64,000 nucleotides of DNA from positions 60,659 through 124,658 of the forward strand of contig NZ_SOZH01000012.1 of assembly GCF_004519295.1 (NCBI RefSeq). The letters are read 5' to 3'. A model generated the notes under the pieces. The model was not told the DNA's origin, ran no database searches, and worked only from the letters and a program-made list of their open reading frames with translations. Each line of letters begins with the position of its first letter. The stretch's first letter is position 1. This document shows positions 35,621 to 42,878 of the stretch, piece after piece. This DNA is from Cellulosimicrobium funkei (GTDB lineage Bacteria; Actinomycetota; Actinomycetes; Actinomycetales; Cellulomonadaceae). The translations under genes were made by a program, and so were the position numbers.

Positions 35621-36235
35621 ATGCTCGTCGGATACATGCGTGTCTCGAAGGCCGACGGGTCCCAGACCACCGACCTGCAACGCGACGCCCTCCTCGCCGC
35701 CGGCGTCGAGCCCGACGCCCTGTACGAGGACAAGGCCTCCGGCAAGAAGGACGACCGCCCCCACCTCGCCGCCTGCCTGAAGGCCCTTCGCGCCGGCGAC
35801 ACCCTGGTGGTCTGGAAGCTCGACCGCCTCGGCCGCGACCTGCGCCACCTGGTGAACATCGTCCACGACCTCACCCAGCGCGGCATCGGCCTGAAGGTCC
35901 TCACCGGCCAGGGCGCCGCCATCGACACCACCACCGCCTCCGGCAAGCTCGTCTTCGGCATCTTCGCCGCCCTGGCCGAGTTCGAGCGTGAGCTCATCTC
36001 CGAACGCACCATCGCCGGCCTGGCCGCCGCCCGCGCCCGCGGCCGCAAAGGCGGACGCCCCTACAAGATGACCCCCGCCAAGCTCCGCCTCGCCATGGCC
36101 TCCATGGGACAACCCGACACCAACGTCACCGACCTGTGCAAGGAGCTCGGTATCACGCGCCAGACCCTGTACCGGCACGTGTCTCCCACCGGGGAGCTAC
36201 GTCCCGACGGGCGAAAGGTCCTCCCCGGCAACTGA
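35621..36235 (+). CDS. tniR: TniR serine resolvase
   Basis: A 204-residue small serine recombinase that resolves transposition cointegrates. The catalytic Ser is at residue 9 in YMRVSKADGSQ. WKLDRLGRDLRHL and FGIFAALAEFERELISERT are the catalytic-domain landmarks, and the C-terminus has a helix-turn-helix (NVTDLCKELGITRQTLYRH). I use ATG 35621 because GGAGGTG lies six bases upstream, although ATGs at 35603 and 35606 are in frame. Confidence 0.93.
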   Translation: MLVGYMRVSKADGSQTTDLQRDALLAAGVEPDALYEDKASGKKDDRPHLAACLKALRAGDTLVVWKLDRLGRDLRHLVNIVHDLTQRGIGLKVLTGQGAAIDTTTASGKLVFGIFAALAEFERELISERTIAGLAAARARGRKGGRPYKMTPAKLRLAMASMGQPDTNVTDLCKELGITRQTLYRHVSPTGELRPDGRKVLPGN

Positions 36236-36365
36236 ACCGGCCGGCCCAGCGGCTGGTAGGCGGACACCAGCTGTGCCCTTCGTTGTCATCCCTGGTCGAC
36301 TCGCCCGGGCGCGCGGCGATCGATGCCAGTCCTACACGAAGTCAAGTTCTGATAGTTTCTGCCAC

Positions 36366-36755
36366 TTAGAGGTAGCGGCAGACCTGGTCTGGGGCGCAGG
36401 TGGCGGGGTCGGCGGTGGTGGCTGTGTCCCGCAGCTCCGCGACGGTCTGGCGCAGTGCCTGCAGATCGGCGATCTGCCGGTCGAGGTCGACCACGCGGGT
36501 GCTGAGCAGGCCGGCGACGTGTGCGCACGGGGCCTCGCCGGCGTCGCGGATGGCCAGGATCTGGCGCAGCTGGGCGAGGCTGAGCCCCGCGGTGCGGCCG
36601 CGGCGGATGAAGTCCAGCCGGCCCATCACGTCCTGGCCGTAGTCGCGGTACCCGCCCGCGGTGCGCTCTGGCGTGGGGAGCAGCCCCTGGTCCTCGTAGA
36701 AGCGCAGCGTCTTCGTCGTCGTCCCGGCCGCCGCCGCGACCTCACCGATCCGCAT
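36366..36755 (-). CDS. merR: MerR-family metal-responsive activator of the mer operon
   Basis: 129 residues from ATG 36755, preceded by GAAGGAGAGATGG. The N-terminal winged helix reads RIGEVAAAAGTTTKTLRFYEDQGLL, followed by a dimer helix. Cysteines at residues 77, 120 and 126 form the metal site (CAHV, then CAPDQVC). The spacing of the last two differs from classical Hg-MerR, as in actinobacterial homologues. It is divergent from merA and overlooks a promoter with a 20-bp spacer, so it should twist that promoter on in response to Hg(II). Confidence 0.88.
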   Translation of the reverse strand: MRIGEVAAAAGTTTKTLRFYEDQGLLPTPERTAGGYRDYGQDVMGRLDFIRRGRTAGLSLAQLRQILAIRDAGEAPCAHVAGLLSTRVVDLDRQIADLQALRQTVAELRDTATTADPATCAPDQVCRYL

Positions 36756-36782
36756 CCATCTCTCCTTCGTGTGCCGCCGGAC

Positions 36783-36814
36783 TTGACCTTCCCCTGCACT
36801 GGAAGGTCCAGTCT
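36783..36814 (+). promoter_or_regulatory. MerR-type promoter of merA with over-long spacer
   Basis: -35 TTGACC (36783-36788) and -10 CAGTCT (36809-36814) are 20 bp apart. Between them ACCTTCC (36786-36792) and GGAAGGT (36801-36807) form a perfect inverted repeat. The long spacer with a central dyad is the hallmark of MerR-family activation. Confidence 0.82.
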
Positions 36815-36856
36815 GGTCCTGTCGCCACCTCGGCGGCAACGAGCGGGAGGGATCAG

Positions 36857-38290
36857 ATGGGACACACCGAGGTCGACCTCGCGGTCATCGGTTCGGGTGG
36901 CGGCGCCTTCGCGGCCGCGATCGCGGCGACCAACCTGGGCAAGCGGGTCCTCATGGTGGAGCGGTCGACGATCGGGGGGACGTGCGTGAACACCGGCTGC
37001 ATCCCCTCCAAGGCGCTGATCGCCGCGGCCGAGGCCCACCACGTGGCGCTGGACTCGGGCCGGTTCCCCGGCATCGCCACGTCCGCCGCCCGTGCGGACA
37101 TGTCCGGGCTGGTCGGCGGCAAGCGGGCGCTGGTGGAGACCATGCGGGCGGAGAAGTACGTCGACCTGGCCGCCGAGTACGGCTGGGAGCTGCGCCAAGG
37201 CGACGCCACCTTCGCCGCCACGGCGGACGAGCCGCTGCTCGAGGTGACCGGTCCGGACGGCACGGTCGAGACGGTGCGCGCCGCGCACTACCTCGTGGCC
37301 ACCGGCTCCACGCCGTGGGCGCCGCCCATCGCCGGGCTCGAGACCATCGACTACCTGACCTCGACGACGGCGATGGAGCTCGATGAGGTGCCCGACACGC
37401 TCCTGGTCCTCGGCGGCGGCTACGTCGCACTGGAACAGGCCCAGCTCTTCGCGCGGCTCGGCTCGCAGGTCACCATGCTGGTCCGCTCCCGCCTGGCCTC
37501 CGGGGAGGAGCCCGAGGTCTCCAAGGCGCTGCTCGGGGTGTTCGCCGACGAGGGCATCCGGGTCGTGCGCCGGGCGACCGTCTCGGCCCTGCGCACCGAC
37601 GACGCCACCGGCGAGGTGGTCGCGACCGCCACGGTCTCGGGCGGGGTCGAGGAGTTCCGCGCCGCCAAGGTGCTGGTCGCGACGGGCCGTCGCCCCGTCA
37701 CCGACGGACTGAACCTGGACGCCGTGGGCGTGAGCACCGGCGAGCTGGGCGAGGTCATCGTCAACGGCCACCTGGCCAGCACCAACCCCCGAATCTGGGC
37801 GGCCGGGGACGTCACCGGGCACCGGGAGTTCGTCTACGTCGCCGCCTCCCACGGCACCCTCGTGGTCGAGACCGCCTTCGCCGGCGCCGGCCGGGAGGTC
37901 GACTACCGCCACCTGCCCCGGGTGGTGTTCACCAGCCCCGCCGTCGGTGCGGTGGGGATGACCGAGCGGGAGGTCGTGGCCGCCGGGATTCCGTGCGACT
38001 GCCGCGTGCTGCCGCTGGAGTACGTCCCCCGCGCCCTGGTCAACCGGGACACCCGTGGCTTCGTCAAGGTCGTCGCCCACGCGCACACCGGGCAGATCCT
38101 TGGCCTGACCGCGGTCGCCAAGGACGCCGGCGAGCTGGCCGCCGCCGGCGTGTACCTCCTCGAAGCCGGCATGACCGTCGACCAGGTCGCCCACATGTGG
38201 GCGCCCTACCTGACCATGGCCGAGGGCATCAAGCTCGCCTGCCAGTCCTTCACCACCGACGTCTCCAAGCTCTCCTGCTGCGCCGCCTGA
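36857..38290 (+). CDS. merA: Mercuric reductase MerA (no NmerA domain)
   Basis: A 477-residue NADPH-dependent flavoenzyme reducing Hg(II) to volatile Hg(0). The redox pair is C43-VNTG-C48 in GGTCVNTGCIPSKAL. The NADPH site is GGGYVALEQA and the FAD site is WAAGDVTG. The C-terminal C474-C475 (LSCCAA) hands Hg(II) to the other subunit's active site. The N-terminal heavy-metal domain of many MerA proteins is absent. merB follows after 46 bp. No merT/merP transport genes are in the element. Confidence 0.95.
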   Translation: MGHTEVDLAVIGSGGGAFAAAIAATNLGKRVLMVERSTIGGTCVNTGCIPSKALIAAAEAHHVALDSGRFPGIATSAARADMSGLVGGKRALVETMRAEKYVDLAAEYGWELRQGDATFAATADEPLLEVTGPDGTVETVRAAHYLVATGSTPWAPPIAGLETIDYLTSTTAMELDEVPDTLLVLGGGYVALEQAQLFARLGSQVTMLVRSRLASGEEPEVSKALLGVFADEGIRVVRRATVSALRTDDATGEVVATATVSGGVEEFRAAKVLVATGRRPVTDGLNLDAVGVSTGELGEVIVNGHLASTNPRIWAAGDVTGHREFVYVAASHGTLVVETAFAGAGREVDYRHLPRVVFTSPAVGAVGMTEREVVAAGIPCDCRVLPLEYVPRALVNRDTRGFVKVVAHAHTGQILGLTAVAKDAGELAAAGVYLLEAGMTVDQVAHMWAPYLTMAEGIKLACQSFTTDVSKLSCCAA

Positions 38291-38336
38291 CCACAACCGC
38301 CGCAGACCCGCGGCACCAATAGGAAGGGATTTCCCC

Positions 38337-39011
38337 GTGAACGATGAAACCAAAACCCTCACCGAGCGACTGGCCACACAGGACTCCGGCCTGGAGACCT
38401 GGCTCTGGCTGCCGCTGCTCCGCCTCCTCGCCTCCGGCGCCCCGGTCGAAGTCGCCGACCTGGCGGCTGCCACCGGCCGGCCGGCCGAGGAGGTCCGCCA
38501 GGCGCTGGCCGCTGTTCCCGACACCGAGTACGACGAGGACGGGCGCATCGTGGGTCTCGGACTGACCCTGCGGCCGACCCGCCACCACTTCGCTGTCGAC
38601 GGCCGGCAGCTGTACACCTGGTGCGCGCTGGACACCCTGATCTTCCCTGCGCTCCTCGACAAAGCGGTGACGATCGAATCGCTCTCCCCGACGACGCGGA
38701 CCCCGGTGCGGGTGCACGCCGGGCCGGACGGAGTCACCAAGGTGGAGCCGCCCACCGCGGTGGTCTCCCTGGTCAACCACCCCGCCGACATGTCCTCGGT
38801 GCGTTCGGCGTTCTGCAACCAGGTCCACTACTTCGCCTCCGCCGAGGACGCCCGGCCCTGGCTCGAGAGGCACCCCGACGCCGAGGTAACTGCCGTCAAG
38901 GACGCCTACCGGCTCGCCCTCGCCATGACCACGAACATGCTCGACGAGCACACCCCGGTCGGCCACGACATCCCCCGCGACACCACCGGCCAAAACTCCC
39001 GGTGCTGCTGA
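38337..39011 (+). CDS. merB: Alkylmercury lyase MerB
   Basis: A 224-residue organomercury lyase that cleaves C-Hg bonds and gives Hg(II) to MerA. The catalytic residues match the model enzyme closely: C96 and D99 in YTWCALDTLIFP and C160 in SAFCNQVHYF. The start is the GTG at 38337, with GGAAGGGA upstream. The C-terminus ends in a further Cys pair (NSRCC). A strong GC-rich hairpin follows the stop. Confidence 0.95.
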   Translation: MNDETKTLTERLATQDSGLETWLWLPLLRLLASGAPVEVADLAAATGRPAEEVRQALAAVPDTEYDEDGRIVGLGLTLRPTRHHFAVDGRQLYTWCALDTLIFPALLDKAVTIESLSPTTRTPVRVHAGPDGVTKVEPPTAVVSLVNHPADMSSVRSAFCNQVHYFASAEDARPWLERHPDAEVTAVKDAYRLALAMTTNMLDEHTPVGHDIPRDTTGQNSRCC

Positions 39012-39030
39012 GCTGCTGCCACCCGGGGCC

Positions 39031-39054
39031 GGGGCCGGGGCCGGCCCCGGCCCC
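39031..39054. terminator. GC-rich perfect hairpin after merB
   Basis: A 24-bp perfect palindrome built of GGGGCC units (arms 39031-39042 and 39043-39054), 20 bp after the merB stop. It has no T-tract. It probably ends or stabilises the merAB transcript and lies upstream of the convergent oxidoreductase gene. Confidence 0.5.
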
Positions 39055-39233
39055 CAGCGAGGAGAGGGACCTGCGCTCTCTTCGACGGAAGAACGGGACC
39101 CGGAAATCCCTCCTCGGCACTGCTGCGCCGGGCCGGCCGCACCGCGCCGGAAGTTGGACCGGTTGCGCGCGGGCCAGGGAAGGCGCGGTGCGGATCGCCA
39201 GCGCCGGCACAACGCCCTGCTCGTGACCATCGG
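39055..39233. other. Short spacer with no gene
   Basis: Between the merB hairpin and the convergent oxidoreductase stop I see no supported gene. Confidence 0.5.
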
Positions 39234-40583
39234 CTACAGCTCGAGGCGCTGGAGGGCCTGGAGGTAGCCCTCGTTGTAGGTGGGGAACTGGGCGACCTGG
39301 TCCAGGAGCCGGTCCACCGGTATCTGCTCACGGACGGCCAGCGCGGCGGTGTGGATCCACTCACTGGCCTGGGGGCCGAGCGCCCAGGCGCCGACGAGCA
39401 CCCGGCGGTCGCGGTCGGCGAGCACACCCAGGTGCCCGCGCGGGTCGCGTTCGTAGGTCCACGGCCTAGCGATCGCGTCAGCGAGGTCGACCTCCGTGGA
39501 CGCCACCGGCAGGCCCCGGTCCCGGGCCTGCCGGCTGGTCATCCCCACCGCGGCGATCTCCGGGTCGGCGAACACCACCCGGGGGATGCCGTCGTACCGG
39601 GCCGTGCGCGACCTGCCCAGGATGTTGTCAGCCACCACACGGGCCTGGTACTTCGCGACGTGCGTGAACAGCATGACGCCGGTGACGTCTCCCAGTCCCC
39701 AGACGCCGGCGCCCGCGTGGCACTTATCGTCGACGACGAGCTCGCCTCTCTCGCCGACCTGCACCCCGACCGTGTCCAGCCCGAGGTCGGCGGTGCGTGG
39801 GCGCCGCCCGGCGCCCACGACGATGACATCGCAACGCACCTCGCCGCCCCCGTCGACTTCCACCACCGTGTCCTGGCCTTCGCGCCGGACCCGGGCGGCG
39901 GTGGCACCGGTGCGCACGTCGATGCCCTCATCCCTGACGTACCGCTCGGTGAGTTCTCCGACGCGCGGGTCCTCCCGAGGCAACAGCCGCTCAGTCTGTT
40001 CGAGGATGGTGACCTCGGCGCCGTACCGGTGCAGGAACAGGCTCAGCTCCACGCCGACGGCGCTGCCGCCGACGATCACCACGCGGTCGGGAATCTCGGT
40101 CAGCGTGGTGGCCTCGCGGTTCGTCCACACCGGCGCCTGGTCCAGCCCCTCGATGGGCGGGACGACGGGATCGGACCCGGTGGCGACGACGATGTGCTCG
40201 GCCGTCAGCCGCTGCCCTTCGACATCCACCGAGCCCGGAGCGGTGATCCGGGCGGCGCCCTTGATTACGGTGGCGCCGGACTTCTCGTAGCCGCTGACCT
40301 GCTTGCTGTCATCGAGGTGGCGGATCATGTAGTCGCGGTAGTCGCGCGTGGCCGGCCAGTCCAGCCCGGCACCGTCCACCCCCGCGGCCCGGTCGACTCC
40401 GCCCTTGGCCTCCGGAGGGCGCAACACCGTCTTGGAGGGGATGCATGCCCAGTACGCGCACTCCCCACCGATGAGCTCACGTTCAACGACGGCGACCCGC
40501 TTGCCCGCCTCCAGCAGCTTGCTGGCAACCACCTCACCCCCCGGGCCCATCCCGATGACAATGGCATCAAATCGATCATCCAT
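39234..40583 (-). CDS. Pyridine nucleotide-disulfide oxidoreductase, MerA/lipoamide dehydrogenase-like
   Basis: A 449-residue group I disulfide reductase related to MerA. The FAD site is VIGMGPGGEVVASKL, the redox pair is in GGECAYWACIPSK (Cys-x4-Cys), the NAD(P) site is VVIVGGSAVGVELSLF and the second FAD motif is WGLGDVTG. The C-terminus reads FPTYNEGYLQAL instead of the HPTxxE of lipoamide dehydrogenase, and it lacks the terminal Cys pair of MerA. It may regenerate a thiol (mycothiol-like) pool or reduce a metal; the substrate is not known. It is transcribed against merAB. Confidence 0.8.
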   Translation of the reverse strand: MDDRFDAIVIGMGPGGEVVASKLLEAGKRVAVVERELIGGECAYWACIPSKTVLRPPEAKGGVDRAAGVDGAGLDWPATRDYRDYMIRHLDDSKQVSGYEKSGATVIKGAARITAPGSVDVEGQRLTAEHIVVATGSDPVVPPIEGLDQAPVWTNREATTLTEIPDRVVIVGGSAVGVELSLFLHRYGAEVTILEQTERLLPREDPRVGELTERYVRDEGIDVRTGATAARVRREGQDTVVEVDGGGEVRCDVIVVGAGRRPRTADLGLDTVGVQVGERGELVVDDKCHAGAGVWGLGDVTGVMLFTHVAKYQARVVADNILGRSRTARYDGIPRVVFADPEIAAVGMTSRQARDRGLPVASTEVDLADAIARPWTYERDPRGHLGVLADRDRRVLVGAWALGPQASEWIHTAALAVREQIPVDRLLDQVAQFPTYNEGYLQALQRLEL

Positions 40584-40988
40584 CCGTTGACCTCCTCTTC
40601 AGGGGTGGCGACGTGCACCGACTCAACGGCCGGCTGCACAACGGCCCACCCTCGCACCAGCCGTCTGAAACGGTGAGCGTAAGACGCGCTAGGCCATCAG
40701 GCCCATCAGGCCTACACGTGCACCGATGGCTTCGGCCGGCGGCACCCGGCCGGCATAGGCGCAGCCGTCGTCGACACCCGAGCGGGGGAAGTGGGCCCTC
40801 TGGCGGACTTCTCCGCTGGCCATCACGTGGTGGGCGTGCGCAAGGCACTCAAGACGGAGGATGGCGAGGTCGGTCCCGAGAGAAGAGAAGCCAGAGCCCG
40901 CCAGGTGCCCCAATGACCTGCCCTGGACCCCAGTATCGCCGCTAGTGGGGCCGGGCCAGCCGATCCTGAAGTCAACTTCGGACATCCG
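40584..40988. other. Right-hand spacer of the transposon with no supported gene
   Basis: About 400 bp between the oxidoreductase start and the right terminal repeat. The only reading frame (minus strand) lacks a recognisable family and a ribosome-binding site. There is a short repeat CCATCAGGCCCATCAGGCC near 40695. This may be a remnant of lost cargo. Confidence 0.5.
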
Positions 40989-41012
40989 TGCAGGCGACTC
41001 CGAACATTGACA
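40989..41012 (-). repeat. Right terminal inverted repeat
   Basis: Read inward on the minus strand: TGTCAATGTTCGGAGTCGCC then TGCA. It matches the left end in the outer TGTCA, in C-G-x-AGTCGC and in TGCA. GCGGC follows at 41013-41017, as it precedes the left end. Confidence 0.88.
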
Positions 41013-41113
41013 GCGGCCGTCGCGACACGCCGAGAGGACATGTCGCAGAACTAGTGTCCGAAAACCCCTGGTGTCGCAGAACGCGACCCGGGGGTTTTCG
41101 CTACGGTCACCGC
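41013..41113. other. Right half of the resident res region, upstream of the resolvase
   Basis: TGTCGCAGAAC occurs at 41041-41051 and 41072-41082. CGAAAACCCC (41059-41068) and GGGGTTTTCG (41091-41100) form perfect 10-bp arms. These are arranged like resolvase-binding subsites directly ahead of the gene. The inverted repeat might also be a terminator for transcription leaving the transposon. Confidence 0.55.
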
Positions 41114-41725
41114 ATGGCACACACCTACGGGTATGCCCGGGTCTCCACCACGGCGCAGAACCTCGACGCCCAGGTCGACGCGCTCACCGGGTCCGGCGGA
41201 GTCGACGAGCGCGACGTCGTCGTGGAGAAGGCCTCCGGGCGCCGCGAGGACCGCCCCGAGCTCGCCCGACTCCTCGCCGGGCTGCGGGACGGGGACACGC
41301 TCGTCGTGACCAAGCTCGACCGGCTCGGCCGGTCCGCCGCGCACGTCGCGCGCCTCGTGCGCGACCTCGACGACCGCGGCGTCACGCTCCGGTCGCTCAC
41401 AGAGACGATCGACACCTCGAGCGCGACCGGGCGGCTCATGGTGCACGTGCTCGCCGCCGTCGCGCAGATGGAAGCCGACCTCGCGCGAGAGCGCACCCTC
41501 GACGGCCTCGCCGCCGCCCGCGCCCGCGGTCGGGTCGGCGGACGCCCGAGCGTCATGACCCCGGACCGCGTCGCGGCCGCGCGCGTGGCCCTTGCTGGCG
41601 GACAGTCCCGCGCCGCCGTCGCCCGGGCCCTCGGGGTCTCTCGAGACACTCTGTACCGCCACCTCTCAGCACTGGACGATGAGATATCCGTTCCCAGTGC
41701 AATCGCCGGAGGGCGGCGAGAATGA
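41114..41725 (+). CDS. Resident serine resolvase
   Basis: A 203-residue small serine recombinase with the catalytic Ser at residue 11 (YGYARVSTTAQNLD), TKLDRLGRSAAHVARL, VLAAVAQMEADLARERT and a C-terminal helix-turn-helix (SRAAVARALGVSRDTLYRHL). It is related to TniR but clearly different. Lying outside the mercury transposon, next to a split res region, it is probably the multimer- or cointegrate-resolution gene of the plasmid or element that carries the window. Confidence 0.9.
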   Translation: MAHTYGYARVSTTAQNLDAQVDALTGSGGVDERDVVVEKASGRREDRPELARLLAGLRDGDTLVVTKLDRLGRSAAHVARLVRDLDDRGVTLRSLTETIDTSSATGRLMVHVLAAVAQMEADLARERTLDGLAAARARGRVGGRPSVMTPDRVAAARVALAGGQSRAAVARALGVSRDTLYRHLSALDDEISVPSAIAGGRRE

Positions 41726-41763
41726 CGGTTCCGAAGTGCCCGTGTGACAGATAGACTCGTCAC

Positions 41764-41982
41764 ATGGTGGACGGACCCTCGGCGCTGGATCTTGCCGCGA
41801 TCGACGACGTCGCGTTGCATGAACTGGCCCGTCGGGTGCGTCGAGAGGCTCTGCGTCGAAGTGGGGACTGGCGCATCTGTGTCATCTGCGCGCGGACGTT
41901 CCTCGGCCGTACGGACGCGAAGTACTGCTCCGGGCGCTGTCGGACCGCGGCATACCGGAATCGGTTGGAAGAGGGCGCATGA
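41764..41982 (+). CDS. Small zinc-ribbon protein upstream of the methylase
   Basis: 72 residues. The second half is a treble-clef/zinc-ribbon motif, CVICARTFLGRTDAKYCSGR followed by CRTAAYRNR, as in small DNA-binding helper proteins of actinobacteria and phages. The stop overlaps the methylase start (ATGA, 41979-41982), so the two are co-translated. Function unknown; DNA or regulator binding is inference. Confidence 0.65.
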   Translation: MVDGPSALDLAAIDDVALHELARRVRREALRRSGDWRICVICARTFLGRTDAKYCSGRCRTAAYRNRLEEGA

Positions 41983-42878
41983 CACAGTCGCTGAGAATTC
42001 AGGCCTCGCGAAGGTACGGGACTTTGTCACCGCTGCGCTATCCGGGAGGAAAGTCGGCTCTCGCGGGCTTGTTCGCCGACCTGATAGAAGACCTGGGGCT
42101 CCGGGACGTGGTGTACGTCGAGCCGTACGCAGGCGGCGTAGGCGCGGGTATCGCGCTCCTACGCGAGGGCCTGGTGAGCCGGCTGGTCATCAATGACATC
42201 GATCCGGCAGTGTTCGCGTTCTGGAAGTCCGTAACGGAACAGAACGAGGACTTCGTTGCGTGGGTGCACTCGGTGCCCCTGACACTGGAGGAGTGGGCCA
42301 GGCAGCGCGAGGTGTACCGATCAAAGACGGAGGACCGGTTCGATCTGGGACGGGCCTTCTTCTACCTCAACCGCACCAACCGATCTGGGGTGTTGAACGC
42401 AGGCGTGATCGGAGGCAAGGCCCAGTCGGGCAAGTATAAGATCGACGCCCGGTTCAACCGGACAACCCTTGCCGAGCGCCTGCTCGCCTTGGGCGACCTC
42501 GCCGACTCAATCGAAGTCAGCGAGCTGGACGGACGCTCGGTGATCCTCAAACACGGCGAGCGTGAGTCGACCTTCATGTACATCGACCCCCCTTACGTCC
42601 AAGCAGGTTCTCAACTCTACCTAAACGCATTCGATGGACGAGACCACCAGGCGCTGGCCCGGATCGTTGGGGAGATTCCGCGAGCTGACTGGCTGATGAC
42701 CTACGACCTGGCACCGGTGGTCGAACGCCTGTACGCCGACCATTTTCAGGCGACACTGGATTTGAACTACTCCGCGAGGTATCCCGGTCGCGCCGAGGAG
42801 TTGGTAGTGGCTTCGCCGCGAGTAGCCCAGTCGCTCATGAGTCTCAACTGTCTGCTGCCGGTCGAAGCAGGCGCCTGA
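41979..42878 (+). CDS. D12-class (Dam-like) DNA adenine methyltransferase
   Basis: A 299-residue N6-adenine methyltransferase. The N-terminal SAM-binding motif is LRYPGGKSALAGLF, then VYVEPYAGGVGAGIALL, VINDIDPAVF, and the catalytic motif is MYIDPPYVQAG near residue 203. The order matches Dam/DpnM-type enzymes, probably methylating GATC-like sites. Base composition is less GC-rich than the neighbours. The gene converges with a ParB-like gene with a 35-bp overlap. No cognate endonuclease is recognisable, so it is either an orphan methylase or part of an unusual two-gene system. Confidence 0.88.
   Translation: MTQSLRIQASRRYGTLSPLRYPGGKSALAGLFADLIEDLGLRDVVYVEPYAGGVGAGIALLREGLVSRLVINDIDPAVFAFWKSVTEQNEDFVAWVHSVPLTLEEWARQREVYRSKTEDRFDLGRAFFYLNRTNRSGVLNAGVIGGKAQSGKYKIDARFNRTTLAERLLALGDLADSIEVSELDGRSVILKHGERESTFMYIDPPYVQAGSQLYLNAFDGRDHQALARIVGEIPRADWLMTYDLAPVVERLYADHFQATLDLNYSARYPGRAEELVVASPRVAQSLMSLNCLLPVEAGA

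Larger units (their letters stand above)
31522..41012. mobile_element. Complete Tn402/Tn5053-like mercury-resistance transposon
   Basis: The 9,491-bp element is bounded by related 24-bp inverted ends. The left begins TGTCAGATCCCGAAGTCGC; the right, read inward, begins TGTCAATGTTCGGAGTCGC; both then end TGCA. The 5 bp outside each end are GCGGC (31517-31521 and 41013-41017), a target duplication of the size made by this family. The left end also resembles the Tn5053 terminus known from the literature. Cargo is merR, merA, merB and a second disulfide oxidoreductase; the transposition module is tniA-tniB-tniQ-tniR. Confidence 0.92.

Noticed and set aside
36626..38818. Minus-strand frame of over 700 codons opposite merA/merB
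   Set aside because: It runs antisense to the full MerA and part of MerB, has low-complexity composition and no start signal.
39031..39054. CRISPR-like or satellite repeat
   Set aside because: It is a single palindrome made of GGGGCC units, not a spaced array. No CRISPR array or cas gene is visible anywhere in the window.
39351..40676. Plus-strand frame opposite the disulfide reductase
   Set aside because: It has no domain, is rich in His/Asp/Arg and is explained by the conserved gene on the other strand.
40989..41012. Right end as part of the resident resolvase's res site only
   Set aside because: The match to the left end in five outer and several inner positions, plus the GCGGC duplication, is better explained as a transposon terminus.
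40689..41120. Minus-strand frame spanning the right transposon end
   Set aside because: It crosses the terminal repeat and target duplication, has no family match and no ribosome-binding site.
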